NCBI GenBank assembly: GCA_024343425.1
Contig: BRLC01000002.1
Coordinates: forward strand, 62,001-126,000
Direction: 5' to 3'
Source of the DNA: Rhizobiaceae bacterium MnEN-MB40S
Lineage (GTDB): Bacteria > Pseudomonadota > Alphaproteobacteria > Rhizobiales > Rhizobiaceae
DNA: 64,000 nt
Shown here: positions 17,346 through 28,295 of the stretch, in pieces
Numbering within the stretch: the first letter of the stretch is position 1
How the letters are laid out: each line of letters starts with the position of its first letter
Program-made: the position numbers and the translations under genes
The notes under the pieces: generated by a model
The model's database searches: none
What the model was told of the DNA's origin: nothing
What the model saw: the letters and a program-made list of their open reading frames with translations, nothing else

Positions 17346-18059
17346 ATGGATCGGACCTTGACCCTTCTGAGTTTCGGGCCGAATGGCTGGATGGACCAGA
17401 TCATGTACGGTTTTCTGGTCACCGGCGGTCTGGCGCTCGCCACCCTTCCTTTCGGCTTGTTCATCGGATTTCTTCTCGCCCTCGCCAAGCAAAGCGAGGT
17501 GAAGCAACTGCGGCTTGCCGCTGAAATCTATACGACCATCTTCCGTGGATTGCCGGAACTCCTCACGCTGTTTCTCGTCTATTTCGGCCTGCAGATCGGC
17601 TTCAGACAAACCTTGTTGTTTTTCGGCGTCGAGGGCGGCATCGAGATCAATTCGTTTCTCGCCGGAATGATGGCGCTGGGGGTCGTCTTCTCGGCTTTTT
17701 CCAGCGAAGTCCTGTTGTCCGCCTTCAAGGCCATTCCGGTCGGGCAATATGAGGGCGCGTATGCGCTTGGGCTCGGCAGGGTTCGCACGATGACGAAGGT
17801 CATTCTGCCGCAACTGGTGCGCATCGCCCTGCCCGGCCTTGGAAATCTGTGGATGATCCTGCTCAAGGACACCGCACTCGTGTCGGTGATCGGCCTGCCG
17901 GACATCCTTCGCCAGGCGGGAATCGCCGCCCGCGTCAGCAAGGAGGCCTTTCTCTTTTTCGGCATCGCCTGCCTGCTCTACCTGCTGCTCGCAATATTCT
18001 CCTCGATAGTCATCAGCGCTGTCGAGCGGCGTGTCAGGCGATCGGAGGTTCGGGCATGA
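17346..18059 (+). CDS. Amino-acid ABC transporter permease (HisQ/OccQ-like)
   Basis: A 237-residue inner-membrane permease with about five helices. The ABC coupling motif lies around residues 140-165 (FKAIPVGQYEGAYALGLGRVRTMTKVILPQ). The N-terminal YGFLVTGGLALATLPFGLFIGFLLALAK is typical of the HisMQ group. Works with the next permease as a heterodimer. Its stop overlaps the next start (ATGA), so the two are translationally coupled. Confidence 0.9.
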   Translation: MDRTLTLLSFGPNGWMDQIMYGFLVTGGLALATLPFGLFIGFLLALAKQSEVKQLRLAAEIYTTIFRGLPELLTLFLVYFGLQIGFRQTLLFFGVEGGIEINSFLAGMMALGVVFSAFSSEVLLSAFKAIPVGQYEGAYALGLGRVRTMTKVILPQLVRIALPGLGNLWMILLKDTALVSVIGLPDILRQAGIAARVSKEAFLFFGIACLLYLLLAIFSSIVISAVERRVRRSEVRA

Positions 18060-18886
18060 GCTTCGCCGAGCAGATGATCCCGCCCCGCAGTCCGCCGCCG
18101 GCAATCGCGCCGGGCTGGTCCGCCGCCAAGACAACCGGGACCATCGCCATGGCGTTCTGGTTGATCGTCGGCGTTGGCCTGATCTACTTCCTCTTCAGCG
18201 CCTGGGATCCCGCCAAGGTCGCTCGATACGGCCCGAAATATCTGTCCGGTCTCGGCGTGACATTGACGCTCGTCAGCGTCTCGATCGTTCTCGGCGCGCT
18301 TGTCTCGATACCCGTCGTCGCTGGAAGAATGAGCCGCAATCCATTGTCTTCCGGCGTCGCCTACGGCTACGTTTACTTCTTCCGCGGCACGCCGCTGATC
18401 GCGCAGCTCTTCCTGTTCTACTATGGTCTCGGTGAGTTTCGTCACCAACTCGAAGCCGTTGGTCTCTGGGGGTTCTTTCGCGAACCCTGGAACTGCGCGA
18501 TACTTGCCTTCACGCTGAACACGGCCGCCTATCAGGCCGAAATTCTGAGAGGCGCCATCCAGAGCGTGCCGAGAGGACAAATCGAAGGCGGACAGGCGCT
18601 GGGGCTTAACCGAGTGCAGATCTACCGAAAGATCGTGTTGCCCCAGGCCATGATCGTGGCGTTGAGGCCCTATGGCAACGAGATCATCCTGATGATCAAG
18701 GGATCGGCTGTCGTCGCCATCATCACCGTTCTCGACCTGACAGGCGAAACAAGACGCGCCTATTCCCGCACCTTCGATTTCCAGACCTACATCTGGGCTG
18801 CGATTTTCTATCTGTTGATCGTCGAAGTACTTCGCAATGTCTGGAATTGGCTGGAACGCAGGCTGACGCGGCATTTGAAACGGTAG
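18056..18886 (+). CDS. Amino-acid ABC transporter permease (HisM/OccM-like)
   Basis: A 276-residue permease with a longer N-terminus than its partner, an YFFRGTPLIAQLFLFYYGLGEFR segment typical of the HisM/OccM group, and the coupling motif IQSVPRGQIEGGQALGLNRVQIYRKIV. ATG 18056 overlaps the partner stop by four bases. The gene ends the cassette: no ATP-binding subunit is encoded before the next gene, so the ATPase must come from elsewhere. Confidence 0.9.
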   Translation: MSFAEQMIPPRSPPPAIAPGWSAAKTTGTIAMAFWLIVGVGLIYFLFSAWDPAKVARYGPKYLSGLGVTLTLVSVSIVLGALVSIPVVAGRMSRNPLSSGVAYGYVYFFRGTPLIAQLFLFYYGLGEFRHQLEAVGLWGFFREPWNCAILAFTLNTAAYQAEILRGAIQSVPRGQIEGGQALGLNRVQIYRKIVLPQAMIVALRPYGNEIILMIKGSAVVAIITVLDLTGETRRAYSRTFDFQTYIWAAIFYLLIVEVLRNVWNWLERRLTRHLKR

Positions 18887-18960
18887 GCGCAATCAGGCAT
18901 ATATAAGTAAGGTATCGCTCTTGTCGCAGCCGTCTTAGGCAATCAAGCCGAGTATGCATA

Positions 18961-19320
18961 ATGAAAAAGGCTGAAGAAAAAATCCTCTTTGAATCCGGAA
19001 GCGGCAACGTCTTTGCCGACCTGGGACTTCATGATGCGCCTGAATTGAAACTCAAGGCGGCTATTGTCGGCCAGATCAACGCAATTTTCCGGGAACGGGA
19101 TCTCACTCAGCATCAGGCAGCAAACCTTTTGGGGATTCCACAACCGAAAATATCGGCCTTGAAAAACGGAAAGCTTCGTGGATTTTCACTCGAGAGATTG
19201 CTGGACTTCATGGTCAAGTTGGATCGAAACGTCGACATAAGCATCCGAAAGGCCCAGAGAGACGAACAGCCGGGGTTCTCTCTCCGCAACGATGAGAAAG
19301 CCATCTCGTTGGCAGTTTGA
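18961..19320 (+). CDS. XRE-family helix-turn-helix protein, HigA-type antitoxin-like (orphan)
   Basis: A 119-residue DNA-binding protein. Residues about 38-85 hold a Cro/C1-type HTH (QINAIFRERDLTQHQAANLLGI, PQPKISALKNGKLRGF). The preceding SGNVFADLGLHDAPELKLKA matches the antitoxin-like subgroup usually encoded right after a RelE/HigB-like toxin. No toxin gene precedes it: only 74 bases separate it from the permease gene. It may be a solitary regulator. Followed by three strong hairpins. Confidence 0.75.
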   Translation: MKKAEEKILFESGSGNVFADLGLHDAPELKLKAAIVGQINAIFRERDLTQHQAANLLGIPQPKISALKNGKLRGFSLERLLDFMVKLDRNVDISIRKAQRDEQPGFSLRNDEKAISLAV

Positions 19321-19334
19321 ATCGGTAATGAAAA

Positions 19335-19361
19335 ACCGGGCGCCCTGTGCAAACGCCCGGT
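19335..19361 (+). terminator. Stem-loop terminator after the HTH gene
   Basis: ACCGGGCG and CGCCCGGT pair over a 11-base loop, followed by CTTCCCCC, 14 bases after the HTH stop. Moderately T-poor for an intrinsic terminator, but the position fits. Confidence 0.6.
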
Positions 19362-19370
19362 CTTCCCCCA

Positions 19371-19440
19371 GCCGGCCGACATTTGCGGGTTTGGCCGGCC
19401 CTCTCCGGCGTTCAGATTGCAGTTTGAATCTGAACGCCGG
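19371..19440. repeat. Two further hairpins in tandem
   Basis: GCCGGCC/GGCCGGC at 19371-19399, then a perfect 14-bp stem (CCGGCGTTCAGATT with its complement) at 19405-19440. With the terminator before it this makes three consecutive hairpins in 105 bases upstream of potF. They may insulate the polyamine operon or be a palindromic mobile-repeat remnant. Confidence 0.6.
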
Positions 19441-19565
19441 ATGAACAGCCGCCCCGCTGACGACGACGAAACATTTGCTGACGGATTCCTGTCATTGCAC
19501 GCCCGCGTTTTTGTGCTTATTCATTGAACCAACACACTCATAACAAGGGAACACGGGTGGTTTTC

Positions 19566-20663
19566 ATGATCTCGAAGAAAGTACTTCTCAGCGCCGGTGT
19601 CGCTTTTGCGATTCTGGCCTCAGGCGCCAACGCTCAGGACCGTGTCGTCAACGTCTACAACTGGTCCGACTACATTGCCGAAGACACGCTGGACAAGTTC
19701 ACGGAAGCGACGGGCATCAAGGTCGTCTACGACGTCTATGACAGCAACGAGGTGCTGGAATCCAAGCTTCTTTCAGGCAATACGGGATATGACATCGTCG
19801 TTCCGACCGGCGATTTCCTGCAGCGGCAGTTGCAGGCCGACGTCTACCAGCCGCTCGACAAGTCAAAGCTTCCCAATCTCGCCAACATGGACGCCGGCCT
19901 CATGAAGCAGGCCGCGGAATACGACGCCGACAACGCGCATTCCGTGATCTACATGTGGGGCACGACCGGCCTCGGCTACAATGAGGACATGATCGCCGAA
20001 AGGCTCGGCGACGATTACGTCGTCGACTCCTGGGCCATTCTGTTTGATCCGGAAATCGTCTCGAAACTGCAGGACTGCGGCGTCGCCGTGCTCGATGCGC
20101 CGACGGAGCTGTTTCCCGCCGCCCTCAACTATCTCGGTCACGATCCGAACTCTTTCGACAAGGAGGAACTGGAGGAAGCGGCCGAACTGATGAAATCGGT
20201 TCGCCCCTACATCCGTTACTTCCACTCGTCACAATATATCAACGACCTCGCCAATGGCGACATCTGCCTTGCCATGGGCTGGTCCGGCGACCTGTTCCAG
20301 TCACGCGACCGGGCGGACGAAGCCGACAACGGCGTCAGCATCGCCTATGTCATTCCGAAGGAAGGCGCGCTTCAGTGGTTCGACGTCCTCGCCATCCCGG
20401 CCGACGCTCCCCACCCGGAAGAAGCGCACGCCTTCATCAACTTCATCATGGATCCGCAGATCACGGCCGACATCACCAACTATGTCTGGTACGCCAGCGC
20501 CAACAAGGCGGCCATGCCGCTGATCGACGAGGAGATCACCTCCGATCCGGGAATTTTCCCTCCCCAGGAAGTGCTCGACAATCTCTTCGCCGACAAGCCG
20601 CAGCCGCCGTCGGCCGATCGTCTGGTCAATCGTTTGTGGACATCGGTCAAGACCGGTCAGTGA
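19566..20663 (+). CDS. potF: Putrescine/polyamine ABC transporter, periplasmic binding protein
   Basis: A 365-residue PotF/PotD-type protein. Signal peptide 1-23 (LLSAGVAFAILASGANA), mature start RVVNVYNWSDYIAEDTLDKF, then YDIVVPTGDFLQRQ and MWGTTGLGYNED, which build the polyamine site (Trp and acidic residues). Length and motifs match PotF of the putrescine-specific PotFGHI system. First gene of a complete four-gene operon. ATG 19566 chosen over the upstream codon at 19524 because it gives a proper signal peptide. Confidence 0.92.
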   Translation: MISKKVLLSAGVAFAILASGANAQDRVVNVYNWSDYIAEDTLDKFTEATGIKVVYDVYDSNEVLESKLLSGNTGYDIVVPTGDFLQRQLQADVYQPLDKSKLPNLANMDAGLMKQAAEYDADNAHSVIYMWGTTGLGYNEDMIAERLGDDYVVDSWAILFDPEIVSKLQDCGVAVLDAPTELFPAALNYLGHDPNSFDKEELEEAAELMKSVRPYIRYFHSSQYINDLANGDICLAMGWSGDLFQSRDRADEADNGVSIAYVIPKEGALQWFDVLAIPADAPHPEEAHAFINFIMDPQITADITNYVWYASANKAAMPLIDEEITSDPGIFPPQEVLDNLFADKPQPPSADRLVNRLWTSVKTGQ

Positions 20664-20696
20664 AGCCCGCCCTGTCGCCGCCGGAGGATGCCAGGC

Positions 20697-21830
20697 ATGA
20701 ATGAGCGCCAGTCGCCTTCGGATATGCCCTGGCGCAACGGTTCGGAACCGTTCGTCCGTATCGTCGATGTTTCGCGAAGCTATGGCCCCGTCGTCGCGGT
20801 CAACAACGTTTCGCTCGACATATACAAGGGCGAATTGTTCTGCCTCCTCGGCAGTTCGGGCTGTGGCAAGACAACCTTGCTGAGGATGCTGGCCGGATTG
20901 GAAACTGTTTCCTCCGGCCGGATAGAGATAGACGGGCAGGATATGGCCGGCATCTCGCCATGGGACCGGCCGACCAACATCATGTTCCAGTCCTATGCGC
21001 TGTTTCCTCACATGAATGTCGAGCGAAACATCGCCTATGGCCTGTATCGCGATGGGTTGCCTCGCTCCGAGGTCACAGATCGCGTCGCCGACATGATCAA
21101 GCTGGTCCAGCTTTCCGGCATGGAGCGACGCAAGCCTGACCAGTTGTCAGGCGGGCAGCGCCAGCGCGTCGCGCTCGCGCGCTCCCTGATCAAGCGGCCG
21201 AAACTTCTGCTGCTCGACGAACCTCTCGCCGCGCTCGACAAGAAGCTTCGTGAAGAAACCCAGTTCGAACTGGTCAATATCCAGGAAAAGCTCGGCGTCA
21301 CCTTCGTCGTCGTCACGCACGATCAGGAAGAGGCGATGACGCTCGCGACGCGCATTGGCGTCATGCGCAACGGCGTCATCGAGCAGATCGCGGAACCGCG
21401 CGAGATCTACGAGTATCCGCTCAATCGCTTCGTGGCGGATTTCATCGGCTCGGTGAACATGTTCGAGGGCGTCGTCTCCGAGACCGATCCGGACAGGACG
21501 CTCATCCGATGTGAGGACGCGGACATGACGATCAATGTCTCCCACGGCGTGAGTTGCTCGCCAAACCAGCGTCTGTGGTTTGCGCTCCGGCCGGAAAAGC
21601 CCGAGATCAGTCGACATCGGCCAGAGAACGCTGACAACGTCGTCGAGGGCGTCGTCGAGGAAATCGCGTATCGCGGCAATCTTTCGATCTTCCGTGTACG
21701 GCTGAAAACCGGAAAGCAGATCGACCTGACGCGCACCAACCAGGAACGCTCGGCGGAGGAGCCGATCACATGGGACGATCCCGTCTTCGTTTCCTGGGAC
21801 GCCGCGTCCGGCGTGGTGCTGACGTCATGA
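20697..21830 (+). CDS. potG: Putrescine/polyamine ABC transporter ATP-binding protein
   Basis: A 377-residue ATPase: Walker A LLGSSGCGKTTLL, Q-loop MFQSYALFPHM, signature LSGGQRQRVALARSL, Walker B LLLLDEPLAALD, H-loop VVTHDQEEAM, then a TOBE regulatory domain. ATG 20697 is nine bases after GGAGG; ATG 20688 abuts the same site and is unlikely. It energises PotH/PotI. Its stop overlaps potH (ATGA). Confidence 0.93.
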   Translation: MNERQSPSDMPWRNGSEPFVRIVDVSRSYGPVVAVNNVSLDIYKGELFCLLGSSGCGKTTLLRMLAGLETVSSGRIEIDGQDMAGISPWDRPTNIMFQSYALFPHMNVERNIAYGLYRDGLPRSEVTDRVADMIKLVQLSGMERRKPDQLSGGQRQRVALARSLIKRPKLLLLDEPLAALDKKLREETQFELVNIQEKLGVTFVVVTHDQEEAMTLATRIGVMRNGVIEQIAEPREIYEYPLNRFVADFIGSVNMFEGVVSETDPDRTLIRCEDADMTINVSHGVSCSPNQRLWFALRPEKPEISRHRPENADNVVEGVVEEIAYRGNLSIFRVRLKTGKQIDLTRTNQERSAEEPITWDDPVFVSWDAASGVVLTS

Positions 21831-22714
21831 CAACGGCGGTCGGCAGTTTTTTCATGAAGCACCGCCGCCTTCTGGTGATCGCGGTTCCGATGGTCTGGCT
21901 GCTGATCTTCTTTCTCGCCCCGTTCCTCGTCGTCTTCAAGATTTCGTTTTCCGAAGCCGCGATGGCCCGCCCGCCCTACCTGCCGCTGACCTCCTGGGAA
22001 GACGGCCGGTTGCTGATCACGCTCAATCTGGGCAACTACCAGTTCCTCCTGGAAGATCCGCTCTATCTGCTCTCGCTGATATCGTCGGTTCAAATTGCCG
22101 CGGTCTCGACCATATTCGCTCTGCTCATCGGCTATCCGATGGCATGGTTTATCGCCCGCTCTCCGTCCAGGCGACGCAATATCCTTCTGATGCTCGTCAT
22201 CCTGCCTTTCTGGACCTCGTTTCTGCTGCGCGTCTATGCGTGGATCGGGATCCTCAGAAGCACGGGCGTGATCAACAATACGCTTCTTGCACTGGGCATC
22301 ATCGACGAGCCGCTGGTGATGCTGCAGACCAATTTCGCGGTCTATATCGGCATCGTCTACACATACCTGCCGTTCATGATCCTGCCGCTCTACGCCAATC
22401 TGTCGCGACTCGATCCGGCGCTGCTTGAAGCCGCCGCAGATCTCGGCGCGAAGCCCGCAACCACATTCCTCACGGTGATCCTGCCAATGTCGCTGCCAGG
22501 CATTATCGCCGGCTCCATGCTCGTCTTCATTCCGGCGATCGGCGAATTCGTCATTCCCGCGCTGCTTGGCGGGCCCGACACGTTGATGATCGGCAAGATT
22601 CTCTGGACGGAATTCTTCAACAACCGCGACTGGCCGGTGGCGTCCGCGGTGGCCATGGTGCTGCTGGCGATCATAGTCCTGCCGCTCGTGCGCTTCCGCC
22701 GGGCGCGCGGATAA
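21827..22714 (+). CDS. potH: Putrescine/polyamine ABC transporter permease 1
   Basis: A 295-residue permease with six helices; coupling motif LLEAAADLGAKPATTFLTVILPMSLPG. N-terminal LLIFFLAPFLVVFKISFSEA is the usual PotB/PotH beginning. ATG 21827 overlaps the potG stop, so the two are coupled; a longer in-frame reading from 21770 lies inside potG. Confidence 0.92.
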   Translation: MTTAVGSFFMKHRRLLVIAVPMVWLLIFFLAPFLVVFKISFSEAAMARPPYLPLTSWEDGRLLITLNLGNYQFLLEDPLYLLSLISSVQIAAVSTIFALLIGYPMAWFIARSPSRRRNILLMLVILPFWTSFLLRVYAWIGILRSTGVINNTLLALGIIDEPLVMLQTNFAVYIGIVYTYLPFMILPLYANLSRLDPALLEAAADLGAKPATTFLTVILPMSLPGIIAGSMLVFIPAIGEFVIPALLGGPDTLMIGKILWTEFFNNRDWPVASAVAMVLLAIIVLPLVRFRRARG

Positions 22715-22723
22715 GGAGGGAGG

Positions 22724-23536
22724 ATGAAACGCATCCCCCTTCTGTCGATCATGGCGCTCATCGGCTTCATCTTTCTCTATGCGCCGATCCTGTCGCTCGT
22801 CGTCTACAGTTTCAACGAGTCCCGCCTCGTCACCGTGTGGAGCGGGTTTTCGACGAAATGGTACGGCGAACTTTTGCGTGACCCGCAAATCCTCGGCGCC
22901 GCGTGGATCAGCCTGAAAGTGGCTGTGGCGAGCGCGACCATTTCCCTCGTGCTGGGCACGATGGCTTCGCTGGCGCTCGTGCGTTACGGCCGCTTCCGGT
23001 TTCGCGAACTTTTCAGCGGCATGACGACCGCCCCGCTGGTCATGCCGGACGTGATCACCGGCATCTCCCTGCTGCTGCTTTTCGTGACGATGGAAGCGCT
23101 GTTCGGGTGGCCGGCGGGTCGAGGATTGCTCACGATCATCATTGCCCACACGACTTTCTGCATGGCCTACGTCGCCGTCGTCGTCGAAACGCGGCTGATC
23201 AATGTCGACCGCTCGGTGGAGGAAGCCGCCGCCGACCTCGGCGCCAAGCCCTTGCGCATCTTTTTCGACGTGACCCTGCCAAGCATCGCGCCGGCTCTTG
23301 TTTCGGGCTGGCTTCTCGCCTTCACGCTGTCGCTGGACGATCTCGTCATCGCGAGCTTCGTCGCAGGTCCAGGATCGACCACCTTGCCGATGCTGATCTT
23401 CTCCAAGGTTCGCTTGGGCGTCAGTCCCGACGTCAACGCGCTCGCCACCATCCTGATAGGACTGGTCGCCATAGGCATCGCGATTTCGGCGTTCGTCATG
23501 ACCCGCAACGGCAGATCGTCAGAAACCGACGCCTGA
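22724..23536 (+). CDS. potI: Putrescine/polyamine ABC transporter permease 2
   Basis: A 270-residue PotC/PotI-type permease. Conserved opening FIFLYAPILSLVVYSFNES, coupling motif EEAAADLGAKPLRIFFDVTLP, and LDDLVIASFVAGPGSTTLPM near the end. Nine bases after potH behind GGAGGG. Completes the polyamine importer. The protein is of normal length. Confidence 0.92.
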   Translation: MKRIPLLSIMALIGFIFLYAPILSLVVYSFNESRLVTVWSGFSTKWYGELLRDPQILGAAWISLKVAVASATISLVLGTMASLALVRYGRFRFRELFSGMTTAPLVMPDVITGISLLLLFVTMEALFGWPAGRGLLTIIIAHTTFCMAYVAVVVETRLINVDRSVEEAAADLGAKPLRIFFDVTLPSIAPALVSGWLLAFTLSLDDLVIASFVAGPGSTTLPMLIFSKVRLGVSPDVNALATILIGLVAIGIAISAFVMTRNGRSSETDA

Positions 23537-23653
23537 ATTCTCCCCGCATTTTGATTGCGCGAAATGACCTTTTCTCCGCAATATGGTCATAGTTTTTTCC
23601 ATTATGACAGTTCGGCGACACTGTCGGCGTCTTCGCCGAAGTTGGAGTAGTGC

Positions 23654-24661
23654 GTGGTGAGTTTGAGCGTATTGTTTGTCGGCGGAACCGGTGAAATTTC
23701 GTGGTCATGCGTTCATGAAGCGGTCCGGAAGGGCTTCGACGTGACTGTCCTCAATCGCGGGCGATCCGGTGAACGACTGCCTCTTCGCGTCAAGCACATA
23801 GACTGTGACTTTACCGACGACGCGGTCTATCGCGCGGCCGTCGAGCAGGGCTTTGATATCGTCTGCCAGTTCCTGGTCTTCCATCCCGAACAGCTTCAGC
23901 GCGATATCGACGCGTTCAGGAACAAAGTCGGTCAATATGTTTTCATATCCACCGCCTCGGCCTACGCAAAACCGGTCAGCCGCGTCCCGATTGTCGAGAC
24001 GACGCCGCTGGTCAATCCCTATTGGGAGTACAGCCGCCGAAAGGCGGCCTGCGAACAGTTGTTGCAGGCGGAAAAGGCCCTTCCTTTCACGATCGTTCGC
24101 CCGAGTCATACGATCAGGACGCGATTTCCGACCGCCATGTCGGAGGGCGACACAGCTCTTCATCGCATGCTCGCCAACAAGCCGATCATTGTGCCCGGTG
24201 ACGGCGCAGCGTTATGGACGCTTACCCGCAGCGAGGACTTCGCCGTTCCGTTCGTCGGCCTCTTTGGCAAATCTGCTGCGATCAATCGTGATTTCCATAT
24301 CACCTCCGACCACGCCTGGCCGTGGGATATGATCTACACGACAATCGGAAGCCTGCTTGGCGTCGAGGTCGATCTGGTCCATGTTCCGACCGACACTCTG
24401 GTCCGGTTCCGGGAAGAATGGCGCGGGCCCCTTCTGGGCGACAAGGCCTATTCCGTGATGTTCGACAATGCCAAGGTGAAGTCCGTCGCCGGCGATTTCA
24501 CCTGTGAATCGGACCTCGCCAAGCTGCTCAGAGGTCCGTTCGAGCACTGGCTGGACAAGGGCGGCCCTTCAGGCCTGCAGCCTTCGGAAGAACTCGACGC
24601 CCTCTTTGACAAGCTTGTCGCTGCCCAGCGCAGGGTCAAGCCAAAGGTCCACGCTCTCTAG
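23654..24661 (+). CDS. NAD-dependent epimerase/dehydratase (extended SDR family)
   Basis: A 335-residue Rossmann protein. The nucleotide loop reads LFVGGTGEIS, a variant of GxxGxxG in which the last Gly is Ser-adjacent, as in atypical SDRs. An FISTASAYAKP segment and a YSRRKAACE catalytic Tyr-Lys pair follow. It would oxidise or epimerise a nucleotide sugar or related substrate in the cytoplasm. GTG 23654 is the first good start. No operon partner; upstream 117 bases carry a small dyad GACAGT/ACTGTC. Substrate unknown. Confidence 0.8.
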   Translation: MVSLSVLFVGGTGEISWSCVHEAVRKGFDVTVLNRGRSGERLPLRVKHIDCDFTDDAVYRAAVEQGFDIVCQFLVFHPEQLQRDIDAFRNKVGQYVFISTASAYAKPVSRVPIVETTPLVNPYWEYSRRKAACEQLLQAEKALPFTIVRPSHTIRTRFPTAMSEGDTALHRMLANKPIIVPGDGAALWTLTRSEDFAVPFVGLFGKSAAINRDFHITSDHAWPWDMIYTTIGSLLGVEVDLVHVPTDTLVRFREEWRGPLLGDKAYSVMFDNAKVKSVAGDFTCESDLAKLLRGPFEHWLDKGGPSGLQPSEELDALFDKLVAAQRRVKPKVHAL

Positions 24662-24773
24662 CCGCCGGGCTAACGCCCTGCAGCCGCTTCGGTCTTGTGA
24701 CCCGGCGCCTGTCCGCCTATATCAGCGGCAATTCAACCATAATCGTTACAAGAGCTGGAGGATTTGTCCCACC

Positions 24774-26650
<1,877 letters not shown>

Positions 26651-26654
<4 letters not shown>

Positions 26655-27058
26655 ACTGCAAGGCCGGCGTCTGCGCCGGCCTGCATCAGTTGCACGAACA
26701 TCATGATCAGGCCGATGATCGAAATCAGCCACAGACCGGTGCGCAGGAATTTTACGCCGGCCAGATAGGCTGGAAAGTAGAGTATCCGCGCGATGATCCA
26801 GATCGTAGCGCCCATGCCGCCGACATTGCCAACCGCAATCAACGCCAGGTCGAGCGCTACAAAGGGAACAAGGTTCTGGACATAGTTCTCGAGAGCCCGG
26901 CTGGCGCGCCCGCACACTGTTCCCTTCGGCTGCCTCTGTTCGTCGCGTGACGAAAACAGATAGTCGTCTCCGAACTCCGAGCGTGCGACAAGAACCTGCA
27001 CAAGAACATGGGCCAGCCAGAGGGCCATAGCGATCTGAAGGCAAAGCAACTCACTCAT
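26651..27058 (-). CDS. MAPEG-family membrane protein
   Basis: A 135-residue inner-membrane protein with four hydrophobic helices. The middle ASRALENYVQNLVPFVALDL matches the MAPEG (eicosanoid/glutathione metabolism) fold, whose bacterial members are often glutathione-dependent. ATG 27058 behind GAGGGGAG. Single gene. Biochemical role in bacteria is unclear. Confidence 0.82.
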
Positions 27059-27211
27059 TCGTCTCCCCTCCTCTGCGATAGACGCAGGTGTCTGAACACA
27101 ACGAGTGTTACGCACCAAGAATACTTCACCACGCCAATCGATACAAATTAACTGTGCCTTGATCGAGGATCGCTGCCCTTTCAGGCTGGAGGAGAATTGA
27201 ATTTTGAAAGA

Positions 27212-28180
27212 CTAGGCGTTTGCCGCTTTTCGGGTTTTGCGATCCGGCAATTCAGCTTTCAGAATCTCTTCGATCGTGTTCGAGCGGGCAATCGCGCCGT
27301 TCTCTTCAAAGGCCTTGTGATTGGTTTCAAGCAGTTCGAGATCGTAGAGGTAGTTGGCCATGACGCCACAGGATTGGCGGATGCCGTTGGCCGAAGTATC
27401 GGCCATGGGCAGAATGTCATGAACGAGCGCGCCATTTCCAAGATGAAAGCGCGCGACGGGGTCGAACGGGAGGCCATTGGCGCGTTTCTCTTCCACGAGA
27501 TACCGTGCGGCGAGGCAGCGCAGGCTGTTCGACATCGGTTCAAGAGGCTCTGCGCCCTCTTTGCCTTCCGCCGCGTCCGCTGCTGCAAGGATTTCTGAAA
27601 TGCGCAAAACTGGTTCCGCGCTTGCCTGCTTTTCCAGCCAGGCGCGGAAACCCGGAAGCGGCGACAGCGTCACATAGGTATTCAAATGCGGAAGGTCATG
27701 GGAAAGGCTCTCGACGACCTGCTTGATCAGCAAATTGCCGAATGACATTCCACCGAGCCCCTGCCGAGAATTGGAAATGGAATAGAAGACCGCGGTGTCT
27801 GCCTCCGATTCCGCAAGGATCCGCCTTTCTTTGGCGAGGATGTCCTGAACCGAAGCGGGTATCCCTTTGCACAGGGCGATTTCCACGAAAATCAATGGTT
27901 CGTCAGGCGTCTCGGGATGGAAGAATCCAAAGCATAGCCGGTCTTCCGGCTCAATTCGCCTTCGAAGATCATCCCAACCGTCGATCGCATGGACAGCCTC
28001 ATATTCAATGATTTTTTCCAGAAGGTCGGTCGGCGCTTCCCAGTCAATTCTGCGGAGCACGAAAATCCCCTTATGAACCAGGATAAAAAGCGTTGAAAGA
28101 AATGAATATCGATCCCGCCGCGCGACGAAGTTTCCTTCATGGCTCGGCAAAGATCAAGTCGCACCATGTCGGGTTTTAAG
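27212..28180 (-). pseudogene. Malonyl-CoA decarboxylase, 5'-truncated and frameshifted
   Basis: The frame 27212-28075 encodes the C-terminal catalytic domain of malonyl-CoA decarboxylase: FVLRRIDWEAP, EYEAVHAIDGWDDLRRR, FYSISNSRQGLGGMSFGN, TLSPLPGFRAWL and HLGNGALVHDILPMAD. Upstream, the matching N-terminal sequence continues in another frame (DMVRLDLCRAM ... SWFIRGF). One base appears missing at about 28060-28065, before the GTGCTCCGC that encodes VLRR. The first 100-plus residues of the family's N-terminal domain are absent altogether. Normal length is 400-460 residues. Probably an inactive remnant, although the catalytic domain is intact and an internal start could still be used. Confidence 0.75.
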
Positions 28181-28259
28181 ATGCCCGATGCGCGGCGGCT
28201 CTGAAAATGATTGGCGGAACACCTGCCAGAAACGAGTCTGCGATGGACGCCGGCATCCG

Positions 28260-28280
28260 CCTCACCGCAAAGCGGTGAGG
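28260..28280. terminator. Stem-loop CCTCACCGC-AAA-GCGGTGAGG
   Basis: A perfect 9-bp stem lies 16 bases after the minus-strand binding-protein gene. There is no T-run, so it may act as a 3' mRNA protector or be a dispersed palindrome rather than a true intrinsic terminator. Confidence 0.45.
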
Positions 28281-28295
28281 AGAAGGTGTTGCAGG

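Noticed and set aside
18887..19320. Toxin-antitoxin pair
   Set aside because: Only the antitoxin-like gene exists; the 74 bases upstream are too short for a toxin and nothing suitable lies downstream.
21407..23149. 580-codon minus-strand ORF
   Set aside because: Antisense to potGHI; the product is rich in Arg, Gln, Glu and His as expected for a shadow in high-G+C DNA.
24504..24773. N-terminal extension of HtpG by 90 codons
   Set aside because: It overlaps the SDR gene in another frame, and the Hsp90 family starts near ATG 24774, which has a ribosome site.
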